Below, piece by piece: positions 9,338 to 17,850 of a stretch of DNA of 64,000 bases. A model generated the notes under the pieces. That model saw only the letters and a program-made list of their open reading frames with translations. It had not been told where the DNA came from and ran no database searches. The stretch lies in NCBI RefSeq assembly GCF_001429245.1, contig NZ_LMJE01000007.1:99126-163125 (forward strand), given 5' to 3'. The DNA is from Rhizobium sp. Root274. GTDB lineage: Bacteria > Pseudomonadota > Alphaproteobacteria > Rhizobiales > Rhizobiaceae. The translations under genes and the position numbers were made by a program. The stretch's first letter is position 1. Every line of letters begins with the position of its first letter.

Positions 9338-10162
9338 TCAGACGGTGAAGATGCGTTCGCGCAGTTCCTGCCAGGCATCCGGATCGGCGGCGATCAGCAG
9401 ACCACCCTCGGTATGGTGCGGCAAATAGGACGAACCGTCAAAGCGTGCCACATGGGCGCCAGCCTCCTGCATCATCAGGGCACCGGCCAGATGATCCCAG
9501 GGCATCAGCTTGTTGTACATCGCGAAATCCAGGTGTCCTTGCCCGAGCAGGCGGTATTCATGGGCGGCGCAGCGATAGCTGGTGAAGAGGCGGACATCCG
9601 CGAGGTTCGAAAGGATCCGGCGGCGGGTGTCGATGTCGAAGAAGCCGGTATTGGCAGTGCCGATCATCTGTTCGAGCGGACCGCTCGGGCGCACGGACAT
9701 CTGCTCCTGCGATCCGTCCGGCCGGCAGAGCCAGGCGCCACCACCCTTTTCGACCAGTGCCCAATCATTGCCGATCGGGTCATAGATCACGCCGGCCACG
9801 GTTTCGCCTTTCGAGACCACGGCAAGCATCACGCCGAACAGCGTGAGGCCCGAGGCAAAATTGAAGGTGCCGTCGATCGGATCGACGATCACGGCGAGAT
9901 CGGCATCGGCGATCTTGCTCAAGAGGGCCGGATCAGCGGCCACCGACTCCTCTCCGACGAAGAGCGCATCCGGGAGAAGCGCCGATACGCCCTTGCGGAT
10001 CAGCCGTTCAGCCGCCTCATCGGCCTCGGTCACGAGATCGATGGCCTCCGTCTTCATCCGGACATCGCCTTCGCCCAGATTGCGGAAGCGCGGCAGGATC
10101 TCCTCGACGGCCGCCTCCTCAAGCAGATTGGCTAAGGCGGCAATATCGATCGTAGCAGTCAT
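9338..10162 (-). CDS. Inositol monophosphatase-family enzyme
   Basis: The 274-residue protein carries the three metal-binding signatures of the IMPase/FBPase/CysQ superfamily: GEES at 70-73, DPIDGT at 94-99, and WDHLAG at 222-227. These bind the metal ions that remove a phosphate from small sugar-alcohol or nucleotide phosphates. Within the family it could be an inositol monophosphatase or a relative acting on another phosphate ester; the sequence does not decide. The start at 10162 has a GGAGAG site five bases before it; a longer start exists but lacks one. Confidence 0.88.
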   Translation of the reverse strand: MTATIDIAALANLLEEAAVEEILPRFRNLGEGDVRMKTEAIDLVTEADEAAERLIRKGVSALLPDALFVGEESVAADPALLSKIADADLAVIVDPIDGTFNFASGLTLFGVMLAVVSKGETVAGVIYDPIGNDWALVEKGGGAWLCRPDGSQEQMSVRPSGPLEQMIGTANTGFFDIDTRRRILSNLADVRLFTSYRCAAHEYRLLGQGHLDFAMYNKLMPWDHLAGALMMQEAGAHVARFDGSSYLPHHTEGGLLIAADPDAWQELRERIFTV

Positions 10163-10337
10163 GAATTCTCTCCAATCCGGCAGCTCAAGCCCGCCGTTTT
10201 CCTGCACTGTCCCACCCCGGATCTTCTAGCCGCAAGGCTGCAGTAAAGTACAGCGGGAAAGGCCGGCGGCGCAGTTGCCTGCGGTCGGGAAAAGTGCATG
10301 ATTTCGAAAACACGTGTCAGTCGGAGCATACCTTCCC

Positions 10338-10955
10338 ATGATGTCCAGGCGTTCACTGCTGGCGGCCGCGTCGGCACTTTTCATCACGTCCTTCCTGCCG
10401 GCGGAAGCGGCACCGAAAGGAAAGCCGAAGCTGAGGACGGGCCAGGTTTACCTGATCCGGGGCTTCGCCAACGTGTTTTCGACCGGTCTCGACACGCTCG
10501 GCAAGCAACTGGCCGCTGATGGCGTCAAGGCGGAAGTCCTGTCGCTCCCCAATGCCGATTTCTTCGCCCGCCGCATCGCCGAGAAATATCGAGCCTCCAA
10601 GGATGCCCGCCCGATCGTGCTTGTCGGCCACTCGCTCGGCGCGGACATGACCTTTACGCTCGCACGTGCGCTAGAGCCGATGAAGATACCGGTGGCGCTA
10701 ATCATCAGCTTTGACCCGACCGGCAAGGGCCCGGTTCCGAAGAACGTGAAGAAAGCACTGAATTTCTATACCGGCGGCGATAATCTCTGGTCACCGGTCA
10801 CCCCGATGCCGGGCTTCAAGGGCGACCTTGCCAATATCAACCTGCGCCAGGGCGACACGGCCATCAAGGGCATCGGCCATTTCAACATCGACAAGAACCC
10901 CGGCCTGCACGAGCGCGCCATCAACGAGATCATGAAGGCCCTTCGCGCCCGCTGA
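10338..10955 (+). CDS. Exported alpha/beta hydrolase
   Basis: The 205-residue protein begins with a signal peptide (RRSLLAAASALFITSFLPAEA, with cleavage expected near residue 24), so it acts outside the inner membrane. The nucleophile elbow is GHSLG with Ser99, and a late His in GIGHFNIDKNP could be the catalytic histidine. The fold is that of a lipase or thioesterase; the substrate is unknown. ATG at 10338 or 10341 is chosen because it starts the Arg-rich signal peptide; an upstream GTG at 10314 is less likely. Confidence 0.78.
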   Translation: MMSRRSLLAAASALFITSFLPAEAAPKGKPKLRTGQVYLIRGFANVFSTGLDTLGKQLAADGVKAEVLSLPNADFFARRIAEKYRASKDARPIVLVGHSLGADMTFTLARALEPMKIPVALIISFDPTGKGPVPKNVKKALNFYTGGDNLWSPVTPMPGFKGDLANINLRQGDTAIKGIGHFNIDKNPGLHERAINEIMKALRAR

Positions 10956-10967
10956 CCCCGGGCGGCC

Positions 10968-11549
10968 TCAGAAAACGCCAGGGATCAGTCGCTTCGTGCG
11001 TTCGCAATAGGCCTCGTATTCAGTCCCGAAGGTCTGGCGCATCATCGCCTCCTCGCGCGACTGCCGCACGGCATAAAGGGCTAGAACCGCAGCGAGACCT
11101 GATAACCCGGCGATCCAGTTCGGGATCAGCAGCGCTTGGGTGAGCCCCCACAGGATGAAGGAGGCGTACATCGGGTGGCGCATATGAGCATAAACGCCCC
11201 GCGTCACCAGTTGATGCCCCTCGCGCACTTCCAGCGTGACCGACCAGTTCCGACCCAGATCCTTGTGGCTTCGACGAAAGAGCCAAAGGAAGACGAGGCC
11301 CGTCAGCAGACCAAGCGCGAGAATGACGGCAGGCTGGCCGCGATTGGCAAAGCCTGAGAATAGTCCCAGCCGCCAGGCGATCGGCATGACCACCAGCCCG
11401 ATGACGCAGAGCGTGAGGAGCGAGATGTCGAGTGTGGTGCGATTGTCGACGCGTGTCTTCTGCCGCCGAGCACGGCGCATCGCAGGATAGCGCATCGCGC
11501 ACCAGACGAGCAGCATCAGAGCCCAGCTTATGAAGGAAATGCGTGTCAT
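10968..11549 (-). CDS. Isoprenylcysteine carboxyl methyltransferase-like membrane protein
   Basis: The 193-residue integral membrane protein has the ICMT/PEMT-type SAM-binding region: LVTRGVYAHMRHPMYASF followed by EEAMMRQTFGTEYEAYCERTKRLIPGVF. Four or five hydrophobic segments surround it. In bacteria such proteins methylate lipids or unknown small acceptors; prenylated proteins are not expected, so the substrate is open. It overlaps the upstream membrane hydrolase gene by ATGA, so both are made from one transcript, which hints at a joint lipid-modification task. Confidence 0.85.
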   Translation of the reverse strand: MTRISFISWALMLLVWCAMRYPAMRRARRQKTRVDNRTTLDISLLTLCVIGLVVMPIAWRLGLFSGFANRGQPAVILALGLLTGLVFLWLFRRSHKDLGRNWSVTLEVREGHQLVTRGVYAHMRHPMYASFILWGLTQALLIPNWIAGLSGLAAVLALYAVRQSREEAMMRQTFGTEYEAYCERTKRLIPGVF

Positions 11550-12751
11550 GCCTCGACCTTTGTCTGTTGCGCCTCGACCGCCAACACCGGCAGATGTCCC
11601 GGCCGCACCTCTTCCAGCCGCCGAGTCCCGCAGCAGATCAGGAAGAAGTCATAGAAGTAGCGCCGGCTATTCGCCGAAATGAATTGATAGTGGACGCGGA
11701 AGAAGTTCCGTTTGATCCGCTTGTAGCTCTCCTTGACCAGCATGTCGCGGAACCGCACCTGAAACATGCGCGGGAAAAGATCGGCGCGTTGATGAGTGAG
11801 CCCGGCCAGCTGATACGGATCGCATTTGTAGAAATTGATGATGTCGGTCAGCGCCTGGAATTCCGTCCAGCGCAGGCCTGGATAGGCGGCGAGGCCTTCA
11901 AGCCGACTGCGCGCGCGCTTTGCCGCCGGATGAAGGCAAACCTTGAGCGATGTCGATCCGACGGTGAGCAGGGTGAAATCAACCGGACGCCCCTCGCCCC
12001 TCAGACGCTCTGCCAGCAGATGCGCCACATCCAGGATCAGCGCCCCGCCGGTTGAATGACCGACCAGCAGCACCTCGTCATAGGCTCTCTCCTTCAGTCG
12101 TGTCTCGATCAGCCGCGACCACGCGTCGAGCCGCTGATCCATATCCGGGCGGCGGCAACGCAGATGCTCGCGGCTGAACGACCAGAGGTCCATCAGATGG
12201 AAGACGAAGTAGCGCCGCCCGATGCTGCGGCCAACGGCATAGGCGGCGACCATACCGAGAAGGACGCCGAGGATGCCGCTGCCCCAAAAACCCGTGACAG
12301 AAACCAACCGATAGACCAGATATCCGATGCCGGCAAAGGCCAAGAGCGCAACGGCCGGATAGAGGAAGTAGAGGGCAAAGCGCCAGTTGGTCTGGAAGAA
12401 ACGGAACATGGTGCCGCTGGCGATATAGTCCATGAAAGAGACCAGATAGACCCAAAGCCGCTGCGCAAAAGCGCGTGCTCCATCCCGTTTTACCAAGTCG
12501 TCAAAGCTCAAAAATGTGAGGTCGGTGGTGCAGTCGCCGTCGCTTCCCTGATAGGTCACTCGTGCGGTGGCTGCGATCCCGTCGGGCGCCTGCTGCGGTT
12601 CCTCCATGCGCGCGACGATCCCCCAGCACGCGCTGAACCTGGCCATCTCGCGACCGATTCGGCGAAAGAAGCCTGCCGAATCGTTGCGCTCATAACCGCC
12701 GACGAGAAAGACGGCACGCCGCGCGACCGACGCCTGAGAACCCTCAGTCAT
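11546..12751 (-). CDS. Membrane-anchored alpha/beta hydrolase, paralog B
   Basis: The 401-residue protein has the serine-hydrolase elbow GHSTG at 231-235 (Ser233). Two hydrophobic segments (about 124-150 and 155-175) lie before the catalytic part. The same layout and several blocks occur in the gene at 6018-7160, so the two are paralogs with different N-terminal 110 residues. The start at 12751 has a GGGAG site; GTG at 12763 is the alternative. It is translationally coupled to the methyltransferase-like gene. A 16-bp palindrome lies 56 bp upstream. Substrate unknown; a membrane lipid or other hydrophobic ester is a reasonable guess. Confidence 0.78.
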   Translation of the reverse strand: MTEGSQASVARRAVFLVGGYERNDSAGFFRRIGREMARFSACWGIVARMEEPQQAPDGIAATARVTYQGSDGDCTTDLTFLSFDDLVKRDGARAFAQRLWVYLVSFMDYIASGTMFRFFQTNWRFALYFLYPAVALLAFAGIGYLVYRLVSVTGFWGSGILGVLLGMVAAYAVGRSIGRRYFVFHLMDLWSFSREHLRCRRPDMDQRLDAWSRLIETRLKERAYDEVLLVGHSTGGALILDVAHLLAERLRGEGRPVDFTLLTVGSTSLKVCLHPAAKRARSRLEGLAAYPGLRWTEFQALTDIINFYKCDPYQLAGLTHQRADLFPRMFQVRFRDMLVKESYKRIKRNFFRVHYQFISANSRRYFYDFFLICCGTRRLEEVRPGHLPVLAVEAQQTKVEA

Positions 12752-12806
12752 CCATACTCCCACACTTGTTCTTCCACCCGGTTAGCACCGCCGAACCGGC
12801 CCCTCG

Positions 12807-12822
12807 GCACTTTCTAAAGTGC
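12807..12822. promoter_or_regulatory. Palindrome GCACTTT-CT-AAAGTGC before hydrolase B
   Basis: Perfect 7-bp arms around a 2-bp spacer form a likely dimeric-regulator site 56 bp upstream of the hydrolase B start. No T tract follows, so it is not a terminator. The cognate protein is unknown. Confidence 0.4.
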
Positions 12823-12931
12823 AACAGCGCTTAAGGACAGTCCGCAATGCGCCTAATGCCGGGGATATTGTGCAGGAGCGCAGGTAATTATGCAGGGCAC
12901 GCAGCCGCCAGTGCTCGAAAGCGAACCGCGT

Positions 12932-13819
12932 TCACGCCTGCGGGCTCGCCACCAGTCCGGCGAAATCGAAAAGCTTGGGATCAAGCAGGTGCGAGGGATC
13001 GACATGCGCAAGCGCCCGCAGCATCGCATCCTTGCGGCCCGGCATCTTGGCTTCGATGCCCGCCAGCATCTCCTTCATCGCATTGCGCTGCAGCCCATCC
13101 TGGGAACCACAGAGATCACAGGGGATGATCGGAAAGGCCATGGCCTCGGCGAACTTCACCATGTCGTCTTCCGCCGCATAAGCAAGCGGCCGCAGGACAA
13201 AGAGGTCCTTCTCGTCGTTCAAGAGCTTGGCCGGCATGGCCGAAAGCCGGCCGCCATGGAAGAAGTTCATGAAGAAGGTTTCGAGAATATCTTCCCGATG
13301 ATGGCCGAGAACCAGGGCGTCACACCCCTCCTCCCGCGCGATACGGTAGAGATTGCCGCGACGCAGCCGCGAACAGAGCGAGCAATAGGTACCGCCGCTC
13401 GGCACCTTTTCCTTCACGATCGAATAGGTGTCACGATACTCGATCCGATGTTTGACCCCGATCGACGCCAGATAATCCGGCAGCACATGTTTGGGGAAGT
13501 TCGGCTGTCCCTGGTCGAGATTGCAGGCAATGATTTCGACGGGCAGCAGGCCGCGCCATTGCAGATCGAGCAGGATGGCGAGCAGGCCGTAGCTGTCCTT
13601 GCCGCCCGAAAGCCCAACCAGCCAGCGTTTCTGGCCCTTCAGCATGTCGAAGTCCGAGATCGCCTGGCGCACCTGCCGGATCAGCCGCTTGCGCAACTTG
13701 TTGAAGGAGACGGAGCGCGGCGCCTGGGCAAAGACCGGGTGTACGGTCGCCAGGTCGAGATCGTCCTCGGCGTCCAATGCTGCGGCACTCTTGCTGTCGA
13801 TCGTATTGACGAGGTTCAT
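12932..13819 (-). CDS. ttcA: tRNA 2-thiocytidine synthetase TtcA
   Basis: TtcA activates C32 of certain tRNAs with ATP and inserts sulfur using a 4Fe-4S cluster. The 295-residue protein shows the PP-loop motif SGGKDS at 71-76, the Cys pair Cys146/Cys149 (TYCSLC) and the second pair Cys234/Cys237 (CDLCGSQ), three of which normally hold the cluster. It lies 44 bp downstream of glsA on the same strand, so the two may be co-transcribed, though their tasks are unrelated. Confidence 0.96.
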   Translation of the reverse strand: MNLVNTIDSKSAAALDAEDDLDLATVHPVFAQAPRSVSFNKLRKRLIRQVRQAISDFDMLKGQKRWLVGLSGGKDSYGLLAILLDLQWRGLLPVEIIACNLDQGQPNFPKHVLPDYLASIGVKHRIEYRDTYSIVKEKVPSGGTYCSLCSRLRRGNLYRIAREEGCDALVLGHHREDILETFFMNFFHGGRLSAMPAKLLNDEKDLFVLRPLAYAAEDDMVKFAEAMAFPIIPCDLCGSQDGLQRNAMKEMLAGIEAKMPGRKDAMLRALAHVDPSHLLDPKLFDFAGLVASPQA

Positions 13820-13863
13820 CTACGGCTCCATTCGCCTTGCAATGCCCTTTGCCGCCGCGAAGA

Positions 13864-14790
13864 TCAAGCCCCGAACACAGACCAGCCCGTGCGCGTTGCG
13901 AGCATTTCGAGCGCTGCCGAGCCGAGGGCGGAATTGCCGACCTTGTTGAGCCCCGGCGACCAGACAGCGATCGACGCCTTGCCCGGAGCAACCGCAAGGA
14001 TGCCGCCGCCGACACCGGATTTGCCCGGCAGACCAACCTGATAGGCAAAATCGCCGGAACCGTCGTAATGGCCACACATCAGCATCAGCGCATTGATGCG
14101 CCGCGCGCGCTTTGGAGAGACGACTGAAAAGCCCGTGAGCGGATTGGTGCCGCGATTGGCGAGAAACAGGCCGGCATGGGAGAGCTGCACGCAGGAGAGC
14201 GCCAGCGCGCATTGGTGAAAATAGACACCGAGCGTGTGTTCGACCGGATGGTCGAGATTGCCGAAGCCGCGCATGAAATTGGCAAGCGCGAAATTGCGGT
14301 AGCCGGTGCGTTGCTCGGATTGCGCCACCTTCTCGTCGATCGACAGCGTTTCGTCATCGGCGAGATAGCGCATGAAGCGCAGATATTCGCCAATCGCCTC
14401 GCGTGGCTTGTGACCGGCCAAGACCATGTCGGAAATGACGATGGCGCCCGCATTGATGAAGGGATTGCGCGGGATGCCGTGCTCGTGCTCAAGCTGGACG
14501 ATGGAGTTGAACGAGGACCCCGAAGGCTCCCGACCCACCCGTTTCCAGATCGCCTCGCCTGCCTTACCGAGCGCAAGCGTCAGCATGAAGACCTTGGAAA
14601 TGCTCTGGATGGAAAACGCAGCATGCGCGTCGCCAGCCTTGTAGGTATGGCCTTCCACAGTGGTGATGGCGATACCGAACTGCTTCGGATCCACCCGGGC
14701 GAGTTCCGGGATATAGTCTGCGACCTTGCCTTCGCCCAGGCGCGGCTGAAGCACTTCCACGATCTCGTCGATGACCTGCTGCAGATCCAT
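13864..14790 (-). CDS. glsA: Glutaminase A
   Basis: GlsA hydrolyses glutamine to glutamate and ammonia. The 308-residue protein has the serine-dependent beta-lactamase-like fold, with the catalytic pair Ser63 and Lys66 in the SIQSISKVF block, the conserved FINAGAIV helix and a C-terminal [12 protein letters not shown] block. Length and blocks match bacterial glutaminases throughout. It is followed closely by ttcA and preceded by the rpsD terminator, so it starts its own transcript. Confidence 0.96.
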   Translation of the reverse strand: MDLQQVIDEIVEVLQPRLGEGKVADYIPELARVDPKQFGIAITTVEGHTYKAGDAHAAFSIQSISKVFMLTLALGKAGEAIWKRVGREPSGSSFNSIVQLEHEHGIPRNPFINAGAIVISDMVLAGHKPREAIGEYLRFMRYLADDETLSIDEKVAQSEQRTGYRNFALANFMRGFGNLDHPVEHTLGVYFHQCALALSCVQLSHAGLFLANRGTNPLTGFSVVSPKRARRINALMLMCGHYDGSGDFAYQVGLPGKSGVGGGILAVAPGKASIAVWSPGLNKVGNSALGSAALEMLATRTGWSVFGA

Positions 14791-14852
14791 CTCTCGCCCC
14801 TTACCCGATGACGCGCCATCTTCCCCAGGACGCGCTGCACTGCAAACAGAAA

Positions 14853-14874
14853 AAGCCGCCCCGAAGGGCGGCTT
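14853..14874 (-). terminator. rpsD terminator
   Basis: A 9-bp stem (AAGCCGCCC/GGGCGGCTT) with a four-base loop that reads TTCG on the minus strand is followed there by a T run. It lies 25 bp after the rpsD stop. Confidence 0.85.
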
Positions 14875-14898
14875 TCCACAAATCCGTCTCGCTTAAGA

Positions 14899-15516
14899 TT
14901 AGCGCGAGTAGAATTCGACGACCAGGTTCGGTTCCATGATGACTGCGTACGGAACGTCCGACAGGGTCGGAACGCGCACGAAGGTTGCAACCATCTTGTT
15001 GTGGTCGGCATCGATGTAGTCAGGAACGTCGCGTTCAGCGAGCGAAACCGATTCCAGAACCGTAACCATCTGCTTCGACTTCTGGCGAACTTCGATCACG
15101 TCGCCAGCCTTGCAGCGGTACGAACCGATGTTGACGCGAACGCCGTTGACCGTGACGTGGCCATGGTTGACGAACTGGCGGGCAGCAAAGACCGTCGGTA
15201 CGAACTTGGCGCGGTAGACGATGGCGTCCAGACGCGACTCAAGCAGGCCGATCAGGTTTTCACCGGTGTCACCCTTGCGACGGTTGGCTTCGTCGTAAGT
15301 TGCGCGGAACTGCTTCTCGCGGATGTCGCCGTAGTAGCCCTTGAGCTTCTGCTTGGCGCGCAGCTGCACGCCGAAGTCCGAAAGCTTGCCTTTGCGGCGC
15401 TGGCCGTGCTGGCCAGGACCGTATTCGCGGCGGTTCACCGGGGACTTCGGACGGCCCCAGATGTTCTCGCCCATACGGCGATCAATTTTGTACTTGGATG
15501 ATGCGCGCTTGCTCAT
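14899..15516 (-). CDS. rpsD: 30S ribosomal protein S4
   Basis: S4 binds 16S rRNA early in assembly of the small subunit and in several bacteria represses its own synthesis. The 205-residue protein matches S4 throughout: the basic N-terminus ([21 protein letters not shown]), the [18 protein letters not shown] block and the S4 RNA-binding domain ([24 protein letters not shown]). The gene is alone, as is common in alphaproteobacteria, rather than in an alpha operon. It has a strong promoter and a long leader with two hairpins, suggesting leader-based control. Confidence 0.98.
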   Translation of the reverse strand: MSKRASSKYKIDRRMGENIWGRPKSPVNRREYGPGQHGQRRKGKLSDFGVQLRAKQKLKGYYGDIREKQFRATYDEANRRKGDTGENLIGLLESRLDAIVYRAKFVPTVFAARQFVNHGHVTVNGVRVNIGSYRCKAGDVIEVRQKSKQMVTVLESVSLAERDVPDYIDADHNKMVATFVRVPTLSDVPYAVIMEPNLVVEFYSR

Positions 15517-15542
15517 CGTATTTCCTTCTCAAGACGTTAGGA

Positions 15543-15560
15543 CGGTTTGTTGCCAAACCG
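15543..15560 (-). promoter_or_regulatory. Hairpin in the rpsD leader near the ribosome site
   Basis: CGGTTTG and CAAACCG pair perfectly across a TTGC/GCAA tetraloop, 26 bases before the rpsD start codon. Its place suits translational control by S4 binding, which is inferred. Confidence 0.45.
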
Positions 15561-15662
15561 CCTCAAGGAAACACGCCCTCCTCTGAACTTCCTTTTTCGA
15601 AGCTCTGACAGGCTTCTCACGTAAGCGTACGGAGAAAACCACGGGACATGTTAAAACAAACA

Positions 15663-15680
15663 CCGGGCGTTGCGGCCCGG
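15663..15680 (-). promoter_or_regulatory. 5'-end hairpin of the rpsD leader, terminator-like
   Basis: A 6-bp GC stem (CCGGGC/GCCCGG) is followed on the minus strand by TGTTTGTTTTAA. It begins a few bases after the predicted transcription start, so it could be an attenuator or a 5' protective hairpin. Confidence 0.4.
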
Positions 15681-15690
15681 CGTTGGGCGG

Positions 15691-15719
15691 TCATTAGTGG
15701 GCGCGGGGGAAAATGTCAA
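15691..15719 (-). promoter_or_regulatory. Strong sigma-70 promoter of rpsD
   Basis: On the minus strand TTGACA (15719-15714) and TAATGA (15696-15691) are separated by exactly 17 bp. Transcription should begin near 15684, giving a leader of about 168 bases before rpsD. Confidence 0.75.
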
Positions 15720-15851
15720 CATAGAGACTTGAAACGGGCTGGAACAAAACCATCTTTGGGAAACGCAGCACCGGGCCCCTCTGACGCGAGTGCCGGATTC
15801 CCGTGATGTCGGAGCTGCGATCCTCAACTATCCGGCAAGGGAAACCCCGTC
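15720..15851 (+). other. terC leader region, structured but unidentified
   Basis: Together with the rpsD leader this makes a 335-bp gene-free stretch. It holds nested short inverted repeats: GGGAA/TTCCC (15758-15762, 15798-15802) enclosing GCAC/GTGC (15768-15771, 15790-15793). TerC-family genes are often preceded by the manganese-sensing yybP-ykoY riboswitch, but I cannot see its conserved core here. Confidence 0.3.
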
Positions 15852-16850
15852 GTGGATTTTCTTTGGATTGATTTTCTGGGCAAACCTGCCTGGATGTGGC
15901 TCACTTTCGTCGTCGTCGTTCTCTTCCTCCTCGCTCTCGATCTCGGGGTTCTTCACAAAGACAGCCGCGAGATCGGTATCAAGGAGAGCTTCGCCCTCTC
16001 CGCCTTCTACATCACCCTCGGTCTCGCCTTTGGCGGCTGGCTTTGGTACCAGAGCGGCGAACAGGCCGGTCTTGAATACCTCACCGGTTTCGTGGTCGAG
16101 AAAAGCCTCGCGATGGACAATATCTTCGTCATCGCGATGATCTTCAGCTACTTCTCCATTCCCAGAGCATATCAGCATCGCGTGCTGCTCTGGGGCATCC
16201 TCGGCGTGATCGTTCTGCGTGGCATCATGATCGCTGCGGGTGCTGCCATCGTCGAGAACTACAGCTGGGTTCTCTATATCTTCGCGGCCTTCCTCATCGG
16301 CACCGGCATCAAGATGCTGCTCACCGCTGATAAGGAATATGACGTCTCCTCCAACCCTGTACTGAAATTCCTGCGGCGCAAGCTGCCGGTGACGGACGGT
16401 CTGCGCAAGGAGCACTTCTTTGTCCGTGAAGCCGATGAGAAGACCGGCAAGCTGAAGACCTTCATCACGCCGCTCTTTCTGGCGCTGGTGATGGTGGAAC
16501 TGGCCGACGTCATCTTCGCCGTCGACTCGATCCCGGCGATCTTTGCGATCACCACCGACCCCTATATCGTCTACACCTCGAACATCTTTGCGATCCTCGG
16601 CCTGCGCGCCCTCTATTTCGCGCTTTCCGCCCTGATCCACCGCTTTGCTTATCTCAAATACGCGCTGTCGGTCGTGCTGATCTTCATCGGCTCGAAGATC
16701 TTCCTGGCCGACATGCTGGGGCTGGCCAAGATCCCGCCTGTGGTCTCGCTGACGGTAACCCTTGGCATCCTCGCCGCCGGCATCCTCGGCTCGCTCTGGG
16801 CCACCCGGAACGCGCTCCCTGAAAAGCACGGCACCGGCCAGGAAGGCTGA
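15852..16850 (+). CDS. TerC/Alx-family integral membrane protein
   Basis: The 332-residue inner-membrane protein has about eight to nine hydrophobic segments and the family signatures EKSLAMDN at 83-90 and VDSIPAIFAIT around 224-234, whose acidic residues lie in the membrane. Characterised relatives handle manganese efflux (Alx, MntP-like function) or metallate exported enzymes, and are named after tellurite resistance. A manganese-related role is the best guess. The start is GTG. A strong terminator follows. Confidence 0.92.
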   Translation: MDFLWIDFLGKPAWMWLTFVVVVLFLLALDLGVLHKDSREIGIKESFALSAFYITLGLAFGGWLWYQSGEQAGLEYLTGFVVEKSLAMDNIFVIAMIFSYFSIPRAYQHRVLLWGILGVIVLRGIMIAAGAAIVENYSWVLYIFAAFLIGTGIKMLLTADKEYDVSSNPVLKFLRRKLPVTDGLRKEHFFVREADEKTGKLKTFITPLFLALVMVELADVIFAVDSIPAIFAITTDPYIVYTSNIFAILGLRALYFALSALIHRFAYLKYALSVVLIFIGSKIFLADMLGLAKIPPVVSLTVTLGILAAGILGSLWATRNALPEKHGTGQEG

Positions 16851-16861
16851 TGACATTGATG

Positions 16862-16889
16862 AAGGGCGGCTTTCGGGCCGCCCTTTTTT
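16862..16889 (+). terminator. terC terminator
   Basis: A 7-bp GC stem (GGGCGGC/GCCGCCC, extended by A-T pairs) and six Ts lie 13 bp after the terC stop codon. Confidence 0.9.
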
Positions 16890-17001
16890 GTTCCGTCGCG
16901 GGATTTTGACTGCCCGGAACTTGATCGAGGCTCCCAGACTGCTGACAGGCCACACGAACTCCGCTATCCCGTGGGTCCCGCCATCAACTTGCGTTTCCCC
17001 G

Positions 17002-17850
17002 ATGATCCTGCGTTTATCTCGTTTTGGCCTGCTCGCTTTGCTGTGCCTGTCCCTGCCGCTCACCGCCATAAGTGCCCAGGCTGCCACACACGCCAACATC
17101 CTCGTGGATGCCGAGACGGGCGAAGTGCTGGAAGCGCTGAACGCCGATGCGCAGACCTATCCGGCGTCACTCACCAAGATGATGACGCTTTATCTCACCT
17201 TCGAAGCCCTGCATTCCGGCCGGCTTTCCTGGGATCAACGGCTGGTCATTTCCAAGAATGCCAATGACAAGGAACCCTACAAGTTCGCGATCGGAGCCGG
17301 CAATACGATCAGCGTGCGCGAAGCGGTCATGGGCATGGTGGTCCTCTCGACCAATGATGCGGCAACCGCTGTGGCCGAGACACTGGCCGGCTCGGAGGCC
17401 GCTTGCGGCGTGGTCATGACGGCAAGGGCGCGTGCGCTCGGCATGAACGACACCGTCTTCACCAACCCGTCCGGCCTGCCCGATCCCGCACAGGTGACCA
17501 CGGCTACCGACATGGCGCGCCTCGGGCTTGCGCTGATCCGCGACTTTCCCGAGGAGTACAAGCTCTTCGCCTCGCGTGGCATGACCTTCCGGGGCATGAA
17601 GTTTCGCGGCCACAATCCGTTTCTCGTCCGCTATCCCGGCGCCGATGGCATCAAGACCGGCTATACCGAGGCTGCCGGTTACAACATCGTGACTTCGGCC
17701 ACAAATGGCCATCGCCGTCTCGTCGGCGTGGTCCTGGGCGCCCGCAGCAACGACGCCCGCAACACAGAAATCATCGGCCTCTTCGACAAGCATCTCGGTG
17801 CGATCCCTGTGAATGCGGGCCAGGCCCAGATGGAAGGAGAGAAACCATGA
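17002..17850 (+). CDS. D-alanyl-D-alanine carboxypeptidase (penicillin-binding protein)
   Basis: This periplasmic enzyme trims the terminal D-Ala of peptidoglycan stem peptides. The 282-residue protein has a signal peptide (cleavage expected after AQA27) and the three catalytic motifs: SLTK at 56-59, STN at 116-118 and KTG at 218-220. It lacks the C-terminal domain and membrane anchor of PBP5, so it resembles the short DacD/DacF-like enzymes common in alphaproteobacteria. I chose ATG at 17002 because the signal peptide starts there. It overlaps pepT by ATGA. Confidence 0.92.
   Translation: MILRLSRFGLLALLCLSLPLTAISAQAATHANILVDAETGEVLEALNADAQTYPASLTKMMTLYLTFEALHSGRLSWDQRLVISKNANDKEPYKFAIGAGNTISVREAVMGMVVLSTNDAATAVAETLAGSEAACGVVMTARARALGMNDTVFTNPSGLPDPAQVTTATDMARLGLALIRDFPEEYKLFASRGMTFRGMKFRGHNPFLVRYPGADGIKTGYTEAAGYNIVTSATNGHRRLVGVVLGARSNDARNTEIIGLFDKHLGAIPVNAGQAQMEGEKP

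Noticed and set aside
15720..15851. yybP-ykoY manganese riboswitch before terC
   Set aside because: Expected from family knowledge, but I could not find its conserved core sequence, so it is not listed as a feature.
15828..17099. A 423-codon minus-strand reading frame opposite terC
   Set aside because: It is highly charged, low-complexity and exactly opposite a clear membrane protein gene.
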